Shown one piece after another: positions 28,641 to 37,963 of a DNA stretch of 64,000 nt. The stretch comes from Acinetobacter sp. C32I (lineage in GTDB: Bacteria; Pseudomonadota; Gammaproteobacteria; Pseudomonadales; Moraxellaceae), in NCBI RefSeq assembly GCF_023702715.1, contig NZ_CP098480.1, positions 124,001-188,000 of the forward strand, written 5' to 3'. Each line of letters starts with the position of its first letter. Within the stretch, counting starts at the first letter, position 1. Position numbers and translations under genes: made by a program. The notes under the pieces are model-generated. The model did no database searches, was not told the DNA's origin, and saw only the letters and a program-made list of their open reading frames with translations.

Positions 28641-30358
28641 TGAAAAATGAAAAATTACTGATTGCCAATCGTGGTGAAATTGCCGTTCGTATTATCCATG
28701 CTTGCCGTGATATGGGAATTGCATCGGTCGCATTATATGCTGATGACGACATTGGCAGCATGCATGTTGAACTTGCAGATGAAGCATGGGGTTTGGCTGG
28801 TGCAACCGCGAGCGAAACTTATTTAAATATTGTTGCCATTATCGAGATTGCTAAGAAATCAAAAGCAACCATGGTACATCCCGGTTATGGCTTTTTATCT
28901 GAACGTGCTGAGTTTGCCCAAGCCGTGATTGAGGCAGGTTTAAAATGGGTCGGGCCATCACCAAGTGCCATTGAAAAGCTAGGCGATAAAATCGAAGCAC
29001 GTAAAATTGCTGCTTCAGTTGGTGCGCCCTTAGTTCAGGGTACACAAGACCCACTTAATAATGCAGAGGAAGCTTTAGAGTTTGCCAAACAATTTGGTTT
29101 GCCAATTGCGATTAAGGCGGCATTTGGTGGCGGTGGCCGCGGTTTAAAAGTGGCGTGGAAACTCGAAGAAGTCAAAGAGCTTTATGAGTCGGCAGTACGT
29201 GAGGCAAAAGCTGCTTTTGGTCGTGGTGAATGTTTTGTCGAGCAATATCTCGATCAACCCCGCCATGTCGAAGCACAGGTGATAGCCGACCAACATGGCA
29301 ATATTGTGGTACTTGGAACGCGTGATTGCTCTTTGCAACGTCGTAACCAGAAGTTAGTTGAAGAAGCGCCAGCGCCATTTATTAGCGATGAGATCTATCA
29401 ACAAATCTTAAGTTCGGCAAAAAATATTTGTCAGGCGGCAAACTATGTCGGTGCGGGGACAGTTGAATACTTACTCAGTCGAGATGGAAAGCTATCATTT
29501 TTAGAAGTAAACACTCGTTTGCAAGTCGAGCATCCTGTTACTGAAGAAACAGCAAAAGTTGATTTGGTGGTAGAACAAATCCGTGTTGCACAAGGCCATA
29601 CCTTATCGATTAAAGAAACTCCAAAAACACAAGGCCATGCGATTGAGTTTCGTATCAATGCCGAAGACCCAGCACGTGGTTTTATTCCTGCATTTGGTGT
29701 GCTGAGCTTATTTGAAGCGCCGTTTGGTCATGGCGTACGCGTCGATACAGGGGTTCGAACTGGGTCATTGGTCTCCAGTCATTTTGACTCTCTCATGGCA
29801 AAACTGATTGTAACAGGCCCAACCCGTGAAGTTGCCATTGCCCGTGCTAAACGTGCGTTAAAGCAATTTAAAATTGAAGGTATTGCATCGGTTTTGGACT
29901 TTCACCGTGCGGTACTCAATGAACCTGATTTTAGTGATGAGTTTAAGGTCCATACCCGTTGGATCGAAAACGACTTTAAACAACAGTTGAAGCCAACTAA
30001 ACGCGGTATTCCAAACCATCAACAACCCATGTTGCTGAGCTATATTGAAATTGATGGCAAATTACATCGTTTAGGTCTACCTGCGGGCATGTTTGCACAA
30101 GGCCCAGCAATCGAAATTCAAGCACAAACTGCCGAGTTTGAAGTGAGTGCAGAGCATTTACTGGCCCCGATCAATGGTGTGATGAGTGCATGGAAAGTTA
30201 CACAGGGTGAGCAGGTGACCGAAGGTCAGGTTGTCGCGATTATGGAAGCCATGAAAATGGAAGTGCCCGTACTTGCACATCGAAGTGGGGTCATTCAAAT
30301 TGTGGCAGAACAGGGAAGCAGTTATCAGGCTGAATCGATTATTGGCATGATCGAATGA
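28637..30358 (+). CDS. Biotin carboxylase fused to a biotin carboxyl carrier domain
   Basis: A 573-residue protein. The N-terminal 450 residues are a biotin carboxylase (LIANRGEIAVRIIHACRDMG, VGPSPSAIEKLGDK, ATP-grasp loop KAAFGGGGRGLKVAW, FLEVNTRLQVEHPVTE). The last 75 residues are a biotinyl carrier with the modified Lys near 540 in IMEAMKMEVPV. Housekeeping AccC and AccB are separate proteins, so this is a dedicated fused subunit. With the CT_C_D/CT_A_B fusion upstream it has every domain of urea carboxylase, split over two genes. It likely carboxylates the ring or amide nitrogen of the substrate before hydrolysis by PxpA. The substrate is not known. Confidence 0.9.
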   Translation: MMKNEKLLIANRGEIAVRIIHACRDMGIASVALYADDDIGSMHVELADEAWGLAGATASETYLNIVAIIEIAKKSKATMVHPGYGFLSERAEFAQAVIEAGLKWVGPSPSAIEKLGDKIEARKIAASVGAPLVQGTQDPLNNAEEALEFAKQFGLPIAIKAAFGGGGRGLKVAWKLEEVKELYESAVREAKAAFGRGECFVEQYLDQPRHVEAQVIADQHGNIVVLGTRDCSLQRRNQKLVEEAPAPFISDEIYQQILSSAKNICQAANYVGAGTVEYLLSRDGKLSFLEVNTRLQVEHPVTEETAKVDLVVEQIRVAQGHTLSIKETPKTQGHAIEFRINAEDPARGFIPAFGVLSLFEAPFGHGVRVDTGVRTGSLVSSHFDSLMAKLIVTGPTREVAIARAKRALKQFKIEGIASVLDFHRAVLNEPDFSDEFKVHTRWIENDFKQQLKPTKRGIPNHQQPMLLSYIEIDGKLHRLGLPAGMFAQGPAIEIQAQTAEFEVSAEHLLAPINGVMSAWKVTQGEQVTEGQVVAIMEAMKMEVPVLAHRSGVIQIVAEQGSSYQAESIIGMIE

Positions 30359-30394
30359 TGCTCGACACCAGTCGATATGCTTGAAATTGAAGCG

Positions 30395-30426
30395 ATGAAA
30401 AGAGGCAATTGCTTGCCTCTTTTCAT
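30395..30426. terminator. Bidirectional terminator between the lactam operon and pga operon
   Basis: A 14-bp perfect stem (ATGAAAAGAGGCAA / TTGCCTCTTTTCAT) with a TTGC loop, with T tracts or T-rich arms on both strands. It serves two convergent operons. Confidence 0.92.
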
Positions 30427-30442
30427 TTTCGTTCGTGAATAT

Positions 30443-30916
30443 TTATCTCAGTTCATAGTCAGCTAAAATACCTTCATGGTTATAGTGCAGTACAATGTTT
30501 TTTGAGCGTTGAATTTTGGATAGTTCATCCTTTGGAATCAAAAATCCCTCAGCAAGAATGGAATGGCTCACGTTAACCACAGTCATTTTTTCCGTGTTTC
30601 GGTATCGCAACCAGTTATAGCTCGCCCATAACAACAAAGAGGCACAACAGATCATCACCATCAAGGCGAGCCAAAAGAAATTGTGGATCTGTACACTCAT
30701 CTGTTCTGCAAAAATATAGTTTTTGATCAGTTTACCTTGGTATAGCCATAAAAATATCGCCAATAACGGTAAAAATAGCACTGTCCAGAGTGCCCAACCT
30801 ATCCCTTGCAGCAAATAATGCGCGCCTTTGTTTTTTACATACTGATGTTGGTCGATATATTCAGGAATATCTAGCTGTGAAACATCCTCAATGATATTTA
30901 AATATTGTTTGTTCAT
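30443..30916 (-). CDS. pgaD: PNAG biosynthesis protein PgaD
   Basis: A 157-residue inner-membrane protein with two hydrophobic hairpins (about 48-75 and 88-115). It is the last gene of pgaABCD and overlaps pgaC by 4 bp. PgaD sits with the glycosyltransferase PgaC and is stabilised by cyclic-di-GMP, which activates poly-N-acetylglucosamine synthesis; here the role follows from order and size since PgaD sequences diverge strongly. Confidence 0.85.
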   Translation of the reverse strand: MNKQYLNIIEDVSQLDIPEYIDQHQYVKNKGAHYLLQGIGWALWTVLFLPLLAIFLWLYQGKLIKNYIFAEQMSVQIHNFFWLALMVMICCASLLLWASYNWLRYRNTEKMTVVNVSHSILAEGFLIPKDELSKIQRSKNIVLHYNHEGILADYELR

Positions 30917-32157
30917 TCGGCCTCACCTTTAAAACCACGATCTGGGCTGACCCATCTCGCTCTTTTGTTACGTGTAAATAAAGCTTTGGGAACAGCAACC
31001 ACAGTTGTTGCTGCACCGAGCATCCAAAAAAACAGGGGATACCAAATCACCCAAAAGTAATTTCTAAGGAAACGGTTTCCGTCATATCGTTTGTCAATGA
31101 ACAAGCTCACAAAAAATTGAATCAGACAGGTGATGGCTAGAATTACGCCGTACCACTGTGGAAATAATGATTTGATGTGCCATTCTGCGGATAGCGGAAC
31201 AAACAACCCGAGGAAAAACAGGATAATGATCAGCAAAATGACATAGGCCCAGACCATGCTGATGATCGCTTCAAGCGCGACAGGCCACATTTTGAGTGCT
31301 GAAATCTTAAAGAGTTTGGGAAAATAGGTTTTAATGACTTCGACACCACCTTGAGCCCAGCGCAATCTTTGTTTCCACAGCCCTTTAAATGTTTCAGGCA
31401 TATAGATGTAGCACAGCGCATTGGGAACATAGTGAATATCCCATTCAGCGAGCTGAAGTTTCCATGAAATATCAATGTCTTCAGTGATCTTATCTTCTGA
31501 CCATAATCCTACTTGCATGAGTGCCGTTTTTCTAAAGCCTGCAATCACACCTGAGACTGTAAAAATACGTCCATAAGTCCGTTGGGCACGTTTAATTAAA
31601 CCAATAATGGATGAAAACTCACCGACCTGTAGTTTTCCTAAAATACTGGAGCGATTTAAAATCCGTGGATTGCCAGTCACGGCGCCGACCTGATTAAAAG
31701 CTGTGAGTTGATGCATCATCCAAATTGCAGCATGGGGGTGCAGCAAGGCATCTCCATCAATACAAATCAAATATTCATATTGGCTGACCATCATGCCTGA
31801 ACGTAAGGCAAAAGCTTTGCCTTGATTTTCGGCCAGATGCACAACCCGTAAATCTGGATGTTCAAGCGCCAGCTCATCTAAAATTTTTGCGGTATCGTCT
31901 GAACTGCCATCATTGACGGCAATGACTTCAAATTTTGGATATTGGGTTTGTAGTGCAAACCGTATGGTTTCTCGAACTTGAGCTTGTTCATTAAAACAAG
32001 GAATGATAATGCTGCATCCTTGTTCTGAAATTTCGGGTAATTGGTTTTGCTTATATTCGCGTTTAAAGTAGAACCATAAACCACCAACCATCCATGTCCA
32101 TGCCATGACTAAGGGATAGATAAAGGCAAATAGGAAAAGAATTTCCATTAAGGTCAT
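30913..32157 (-). CDS. pgaC: PNAG synthase glycosyltransferase PgaC
   Basis: A family 2 processive glycosyltransferase of 414 residues that polymerises N-acetylglucosamine from UDP-GlcNAc. The catalytic residues are visible: Asp in VNDGSSDDT, DGD in ICIDGDALLHP, the base in KITEDIDISW and the product-binding QRLRWAQGG. Membrane segments lie at about 5-27 and near 290-390. It overlaps pgaB by 4 bp and pgaD by 4 bp. Synthesis and export take place at the inner membrane. Confidence 0.95.
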   Translation of the reverse strand: MTLMEILFLFAFIYPLVMAWTWMVGGLWFYFKREYKQNQLPEISEQGCSIIIPCFNEQAQVRETIRFALQTQYPKFEVIAVNDGSSDDTAKILDELALEHPDLRVVHLAENQGKAFALRSGMMVSQYEYLICIDGDALLHPHAAIWMMHQLTAFNQVGAVTGNPRILNRSSILGKLQVGEFSSIIGLIKRAQRTYGRIFTVSGVIAGFRKTALMQVGLWSEDKITEDIDISWKLQLAEWDIHYVPNALCYIYMPETFKGLWKQRLRWAQGGVEVIKTYFPKLFKISALKMWPVALEAIISMVWAYVILLIIILFFLGLFVPLSAEWHIKSLFPQWYGVILAITCLIQFFVSLFIDKRYDGNRFLRNYFWVIWYPLFFWMLGAATTVVAVPKALFTRNKRARWVSPDRGFKGEAE

Positions 32158-33968
32158 GGTTGTTCTCCATTTACGTGCTGCTGGATAAATGGGTTGCGAT
32201 AACTGATTGGACTGTCATTTAAGCTGAGTGGTGTAAATAGTTGTTCATGCACCGCTTTTGCATTATCAAAGCGGTAATTGCTTAAAACCAATTTTTGGAT
32301 TCCATGTCTTTGTAAATTTAAATAGTGTTGCTGCAAGCGTTGTAACTGCTCTGGGGAAGATTGATTGTGATTCACTAAAGTCACCATCAGTCTGGCTTTT
32401 TGTGAGGCAGTTAAATGATCTACCTGTTGTATAAATTTTTGATAGCTATTGAGATTGTCTAGACTGTCAATTTCAATATTCAATAAAGATACGAAGGGCA
32501 GATAGGTGTTAACCATTTGCTCTAGTCCCTGATCTGTTAAGTCAGTCAGAGAGAGCTGTAAAATTAATTGGAAGGAATTACTCTGATTGAGATAAGGCCG
32601 AACGGCTGCTTTGAGCTGTTGGGTTAACTTTAAAATTTGAGCTTCTTTTTCCAGACATGGTGGGTTCACCAGCGTGCTATAACGACAAGCCAGTTGTTGA
32701 TCTGTTGTTAAAATAATGCCATCCAGATTGGGATTATTTCGGATCAGATCTTTGCCTAAATCGATCACTCGGTGCGCTTGCACTGGGTCGCGGGGAGTCG
32801 GCATCTGTGCATAAACTCGATGAAAAACTCGTGTGCGTGTCTGCCAATGGGTACGGCTTAAAATATCTTGAGCCAGCTTTAAATGTGTTGTTGGGAAGTA
32901 GCTCTGAGCATAGGCAGCATTATTTTGATCAGTGAATGCATTAACAATTAAGGTATTGGTTTTTAAGGCACTTAAATTATTTAATAAGTTGCCTAACTGC
33001 TGATTAAACTGTGTATTGTCTTGTGAAAATTGGGCCAGATCAAATTGCACAGCCCGAATGGGTTCATGCACTTGTCGTTGACCGTACTCCATGAAGCCAG
33101 TGAGTTGCTCACGTAAATTTTCTGCTGTTGGGTTATTTGAAATAATGCCACGTTGAAAGGTTGCATCATTGCTGTCATTTAATTTTTCTGTTCCTAAACT
33201 AAAGGACAGTGGGAAGCCCGCTTGATTGGCAATCTCAGTGACTTGTTGATTGACCGCACCATAGGGCCAAATGATTGCAAGCGAATCGATTCCTAATTTT
33301 TGTTGTAAGATTTGCTTGGATTTCACCAGATCGGTGTAGATCCGCTGCTGATACTCTGACTCTGTTTCATAGCGTTGTTGGTTTACATTGTATTGTCGGG
33401 TCAAGGCGGCAGGCTTTTCATTTTTCTGTATATTGGCCAATACACCTTTATGCAAATCATGGCTATGACTGGCAAATTCAACCAAACCTGATTTTTGGAT
33501 GTCTTGTAATTGTTTCCAACTCATCAAATTATTTTGACCATAGGCTTCATAAGCCGCTTGAGTATTGCCTTCAGTCCAGCTGGTCACCAAAGCAAAGACC
33601 ACAGGGATTTGATATTGTTTTACTAAAGGATAAACATGGCTGTAGCCACTTAGGGCACCATCATCAAAACTAATTAAAATTGCATTTTTCGGTAATGGAA
33701 CACCATGTTCTCGAGATGCCATAATTTGTTTGAGGGTAATTGGAGTCCATTCAGAACGTTTCAGCCATTCAAAAAATTGCACTAAGTTTTGGGTATTAAT
33801 TGCATAGATATCTCGGTCACCATTCTTCAAAACATCATCACGCACATCATGGAAGGTCAAACTGACAAAATGATGAGCGTCGAATTTAGCAGGTTTCGCT
33901 GCAACAAGCTGAACTGGAAGCAGAACTGCACAAGCGCAGAGTATTTTAAAAATATTCAAAAAATTCAT
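32154..33968 (-). CDS. pgaB: PNAG N-deacetylase PgaB
   Basis: A 604-residue periplasmic protein with an N-terminal signal peptide (IFKILCACAVLLPVQLVAA), although the CACAV Cys does not make a clear lipobox. The deacetylase domain (about 30-280) has LTFHDVRDD, ILISFDDGALSGY and the metal-binding SHSHDLH. The C-terminal glycoside-hydrolase-like domain (about 310-600) has GIILTTDQQLACRY. PgaB partly deacetylates PNAG, which is needed for export. It shares one base with the end of pgaA and overlaps pgaC by 4 bp. Confidence 0.93.
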   Translation of the reverse strand: MNFLNIFKILCACAVLLPVQLVAAKPAKFDAHHFVSLTFHDVRDDVLKNGDRDIYAINTQNLVQFFEWLKRSEWTPITLKQIMASREHGVPLPKNAILISFDDGALSGYSHVYPLVKQYQIPVVFALVTSWTEGNTQAAYEAYGQNNLMSWKQLQDIQKSGLVEFASHSHDLHKGVLANIQKNEKPAALTRQYNVNQQRYETESEYQQRIYTDLVKSKQILQQKLGIDSLAIIWPYGAVNQQVTEIANQAGFPLSFSLGTEKLNDSNDATFQRGIISNNPTAENLREQLTGFMEYGQRQVHEPIRAVQFDLAQFSQDNTQFNQQLGNLLNNLSALKTNTLIVNAFTDQNNAAYAQSYFPTTHLKLAQDILSRTHWQTRTRVFHRVYAQMPTPRDPVQAHRVIDLGKDLIRNNPNLDGIILTTDQQLACRYSTLVNPPCLEKEAQILKLTQQLKAAVRPYLNQSNSFQLILQLSLTDLTDQGLEQMVNTYLPFVSLLNIEIDSLDNLNSYQKFIQQVDHLTASQKARLMVTLVNHNQSSPEQLQRLQQHYLNLQRHGIQKLVLSNYRFDNAKAVHEQLFTPLSLNDSPISYRNPFIQQHVNGEQP

Positions 33969-36433
33969 TAGAATCGCCCTCCAAAACCGAATAGGGCATA
34001 ACTTTGTTTTTCATTGATGCCATCATAGGGATGTAGTTTCCAACCAATGCCATAATGCAATGCCCAGATCCGTGACAATTGCCATTCATGTCGATATTGC
34101 ACATCAAAAATCGGTTTGGCAGCGTAATCCTGCTGCTGGAATAGTCCTGCATCAATAGAAATATTTTGATTGAAATGGCGTTCATAACTTCGCCAAGTTA
34201 ACCAGTCATGACTCAGGTTAATCGCAAGGCTATAACTTTGTTTGGGACTAAAATAAGCAACATTATCTAAACGATTTTTTCCTAGAAATGCAGACAAGCC
34301 TGCTTGAGTGGTGTGATGAGCAGCTTGGAAAATACGTTGCTGGTAGTTTGCAAAAAAGTCTTGGCGTGTGTTGCCGTCACTGATCTTGGTATAGCTATAT
34401 CCTGCATCGACTTGCCGCGATTCATGTTGTTGCCATCGAATTGCAGCGCCATAAGACTGACCATTTTCGTCTTGTTCAATGGCTTGTAATGGAATATTGG
34501 CTTGGGTATTGATGGATAATGCGTACTGCCAATAATCATTGAGTTGCTGTGACCAATCTGCTCTTAGGCCTTGACGCTGCCCCTCAGTATTTTGAGAGGC
34601 AAGCAGCACCAAATTTTTACCTTTGTCTTGCCATTGCAGGCCTAAACCAAAGCGTTGTTCTTGTAAATCACCATCGGCGTATTTTCCCCAAATATCTTGA
34701 TGTTCAACCAAGAGACGATAATTGTCTGCGAGCCAAGGAGAATATAAGCTGGTGTTGGATTCACGATCACGCGTTCCTTTGAGTGATTGGAGTAATTGGT
34801 TTTGCTCAGAGCGGCTACGTGAAAAGCGGCTTTCATGGCTCATACTGGCGCGATTACGATCATTCAATTCTTTACGACTTTTTATGACGCTGCTATCGTT
34901 TGGGTAGTCTTCAATAAGTGCTTGAGTTTGTTGCTGCCAAGCTTGGATATCGCCAAGTGCTTGAGTGTTTTGCATGACATTAATGCGTGTGTATTTTGAT
35001 TGAGGTTGTAAACCATTTAAACGCTCAATCGTTTGTTGAGCTTGACGAGGTTTTTCGCGCCAACGTTGGATTTTGGCCTGGTCATTTAAAAATTGCGCAT
35101 TATTCGGAGCTTTGGCTACGGTGTTATTTAGATATTGTTCTGATAAATCCAGGCGGTTGCGATAAGCCATATTTAAAGCCAGCAAAGACAAATATTCATT
35201 TCGATCTGCATGTACACTTTTGTCGACACCTTTCGCTTCACTGTATTCATATGTGGGAATCAGGTCATCAATGAGCTGAATCAAGATATTTGCATCTTTA
35301 TATTTTTCCTGTTCGATTAATGCATAATAAAGTGATGTATACAGGCTGATATCGGGATAGTTTTTCTCCGTGAGCAAGCTGCGGTAGATTCTCTCGGCTT
35401 CGGCAGGTTGTTGATTTGCAAGGTATGTATTTGCAATCGCATGGCGTGTATAGGCAGGCATTTGTTCAACTGGGGGTAAGGTGACTTGATTTAATAGACT
35501 CAAAAGCTGTTGTGTTTTGCCTCGATAACTTAAGGCGTAGAGATAGTCATAATAGAAGCGATTAAACATGGCTTGATCAGTTGGAATCTGTTGCGCGATT
35601 TGTTCTGCCTGCTTTAAGACTTGATCGAGTTGAGCAAAGCTTTTACGGTCACTTTCCGCACGGGAGGATAAATATTTCTGTTGTTTAATCGCCTCATTCA
35701 CATTCTGTGAAAAGCCTCCGATTTTATTCTGCCAAATAAAATTCTGGTTTTTATCAGATAGGTGGTGCTTTTCAGAAAAAGCAGTTGCCATTTCATAGCT
35801 CCCCAGTGCCACCAAAATATTCAAATACTCATGTTGAATGGCTTCATTGTTGGGTTGTTGGGTATAGGCCAACTGAATGGCTTGTAAGGCATAAGTGTAT
35901 TGTTGCAATAGCCGATGAACATAAGCGGCTAAGGCTAGCTGTTCAGTATTCATTTGCGTTGTACCAAGATTCTTTAATTGCTGTGCTGCTTCAATTGGTT
36001 GTTTATTTTCTGCAAATAGCGCTGCTTTAAGAATAGTGACCTGCATGCGGTTATGCGTTTGATAAGGTTCAAATTTATCTAATAGTGCCAATGCGGCAGC
36101 AAATTGCTTTTGATCCCGTAAAAGTTTAACTGTTGCGAGTTGAGCATATTCTGGGAAGTGCCTTGGCTGAATGCGTTGGGTTAAATCAGTTAGGGTGGTT
36201 TGTGGCAGAGCTTGAATGCGTGAGACTGACAATAGATAGTCAGCTAAGATGTTCTGTTGATCTGGGTATTGTCGTAATAAAGATTCAAGTGCTGTTAACC
36301 CTTGTATAGTTTGTCCATTTTTAATTTGCGAAACTGCTTTTTCTCTTAAAAAATCAGATGGATGTGCATGCGAAATATTAGACATAAAAAAAAATAACAG
36401 GCTGGCTGGGAATAGTGAGTGAAGATTTTGCAT
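33968..36433 (-). CDS. pgaA: PNAG export porin PgaA
   Basis: An 821-residue outer-membrane protein with a signal peptide (LFPASLLFFFMSNISHA). Residues about 30-510 form tetratricopeptide-type repeats (for example PAEAERIYRSLLTEKNYPDISLYTSLYY) and about 530-821 a beta-barrel ending in the C-terminal aromatic FGFGGRF. This is the PgaA/HmsH pattern, which binds PgaB in the periplasm and passes PNAG through the barrel. It is the first gene of pgaABCD. Confidence 0.93.
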   Translation of the reverse strand: MQNLHSLFPASLLFFFMSNISHAHPSDFLREKAVSQIKNGQTIQGLTALESLLRQYPDQQNILADYLLSVSRIQALPQTTLTDLTQRIQPRHFPEYAQLATVKLLRDQKQFAAALALLDKFEPYQTHNRMQVTILKAALFAENKQPIEAAQQLKNLGTTQMNTEQLALAAYVHRLLQQYTYALQAIQLAYTQQPNNEAIQHEYLNILVALGSYEMATAFSEKHHLSDKNQNFIWQNKIGGFSQNVNEAIKQQKYLSSRAESDRKSFAQLDQVLKQAEQIAQQIPTDQAMFNRFYYDYLYALSYRGKTQQLLSLLNQVTLPPVEQMPAYTRHAIANTYLANQQPAEAERIYRSLLTEKNYPDISLYTSLYYALIEQEKYKDANILIQLIDDLIPTYEYSEAKGVDKSVHADRNEYLSLLALNMAYRNRLDLSEQYLNNTVAKAPNNAQFLNDQAKIQRWREKPRQAQQTIERLNGLQPQSKYTRINVMQNTQALGDIQAWQQQTQALIEDYPNDSSVIKSRKELNDRNRASMSHESRFSRSRSEQNQLLQSLKGTRDRESNTSLYSPWLADNYRLLVEHQDIWGKYADGDLQEQRFGLGLQWQDKGKNLVLLASQNTEGQRQGLRADWSQQLNDYWQYALSINTQANIPLQAIEQDENGQSYGAAIRWQQHESRQVDAGYSYTKISDGNTRQDFFANYQQRIFQAAHHTTQAGLSAFLGKNRLDNVAYFSPKQSYSLAINLSHDWLTWRSYERHFNQNISIDAGLFQQQDYAAKPIFDVQYRHEWQLSRIWALHYGIGWKLHPYDGINEKQSYALFGFGGRF

Positions 36434-37172
36434 AAAGTGTTTTAAGTGAGTGTTAATTATCTTTTTTATTTTAATATGTGACTTAATTCACATATTGTTT
36501 TGCTTGTGTACGGCAATATTGATTGATTTTTATTTAAATAAATATATATTAATCAGTATGTTGTTTATTTATTGGTTTTCAAAATCTAGATTTTCACACG
36601 GCTATTATGTTTTTTCTGTTCATGCATTTGTGTATTTTATGTTTTGTATTTGAGTCGTGTCGATTGAATAAAAAAGATGAATAACTGAGTGGGAAAATAA
36701 GTTAAATAATAATATTTAAGATATATAGTGAAGTTTTAATAAATATATTTTTAAGTAAAATCATGTAATTGTGATGTTTATTTGATGTGTATATGTCTGC
36801 TCTAGATGAAACATTGAGTCAACGAAAATCATAAATATAAATTAACTTTGCCTTTGCTTTATAATTACAAAAAATAAACCTATTCTGTTTTTAATTTAAC
36901 TCCATTTAACACTTTAAATATTTGTATTTTATATTTATTTAAGTTTTTTATAAGTTTTATTTTCAGGAAATGACCGCTGCTGAAGCGCGTAGCTAAAGAT
37001 TTTTTCAATGGATGATTCTGTATCTATTTGAATTTTATATAGAATATTACTTATTCTGGAAATTAGATAAACGGGATTTGTGAAAAAATGCTAACTTTGA
37101 TGTGTTAAATGATAATTATTTTATAGGTAAAGGCGTTATTTTATTTTTATATTATATAACCAAGGCGTAGAT
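36434..37172. other. Very AT-rich region upstream of pgaA
   Basis: About 740 bases, strongly AT-rich, which must contain the pga promoter. Open frames in it are short, hydrophobic and lack ribosome binding sites. No clear hairpin terminator, RNA or repeat family is seen. The low GC would suit silencing by H-NS-type proteins. Confidence 0.45.
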
Positions 37173-37463
37173 GTGGTATATAAGAAAATTACAGTATCCG
37201 ACTATCGGAAGATAAATAGAGAAAGTGAAGTTAAAGTAAGTAAAAAATATCTGAATTATGATTTGTTTTTTTTACTGGTCATGTGCTTGTGGAATTCAAA
37301 TGTTGGCTATGTTTTTCTGTTTTTATACTTTGTAAATTATATTTTTGAGAAAATGAGTGATTACTACTTTTTGGTTGGATTTTCTCTATTATTTAGCTTT
37401 GGCTTGATCGTTTCTATTTTCTTTTTAATGTTTGTTGTTGAGCTTTTTTTTTCGTCAAAATAA
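37173..37463 (+). CDS. Small hypothetical membrane protein
   Basis: A 96-residue open frame starting with GTG. AAGG lies 7 nt upstream at 37162-37165, a proper ribosome binding site. The first 27 residues are charged (YKKITVSDYRKINRESEVKVSKK), then two or three hydrophobic segments follow (FFLLVMCLWNSNVGYVFLFLYFVNYIF and a longer one to the end). No family recognised. It sits alone in extremely AT-rich DNA. The AT content can create chance frames, so it is only moderately supported. Confidence 0.4.
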   Translation: MVYKKITVSDYRKINRESEVKVSKKYLNYDLFFLLVMCLWNSNVGYVFLFLYFVNYIFEKMSDYYFLVGFSLLFSFGLIVSIFFLMFVVELFFSSK

Positions 37464-37963
37464 TTTTGAATTTATCATATAGGGGAATAAACAGGACTTT
37501 AACTGGTCTTGATATGTTTAAATTTTTGCACCAAATTGAGGCGGTTTGTCGTCATTTTAGCGCTTTAAAATAATTAAAAATTTTTTGAAAATAGTCAGTA
37601 TTCATAAATATGAAATAATGTAGATGATAAAAAGGAAATTTAAAAAAATAAAAATCTAATTGTTGAATAAAAAATCACTTTTAACTCTTTCGTTAGTGAA
37701 GAGACTTTTGCAATCTTGAAACTTTCCTTGAAATGATAAGTTTTTTTATAGAAATGATAATTTTTTTATTGAATTTTAAAGTAGATTCTGAGCATTATCT
37801 GTGACTAATATCACAAAAAATGGATTTTTTGCCGCATTAGTATGAAAAGCTGAAAACTGGATTATCGTTAATTTTTAAGGTCGATTAAATAATGTACTTG
37901 TGTAACTGGTTTTTTGATTCCTTCTCTGAGGTGGGCTTTTAGATATGATATGAGTGGGGAGCA
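37464..37963. other. AT-rich intergenic region before the AraC gene
   Basis: 500 bases of AT-rich DNA with several near-identical phrases such as GAAATGATAA (37730 and 37752). No gene, terminator or operator could be assigned. The AraC promoter is likely in the last 150 bases, where composition becomes more mixed. Confidence 0.4.

Noticed and set aside
36450..36653. 67-codon hydrophobic open frame
   Set aside because: Extremely AT-rich, GTG start and no clear ribosome binding site; hydrophobic frames are expected by chance in such DNA.
36961..37010. GC-richer patch with possible hairpin in the pgaA upstream region
   Set aside because: No stable stem with flanking T run or conserved element could be made from it by eye.
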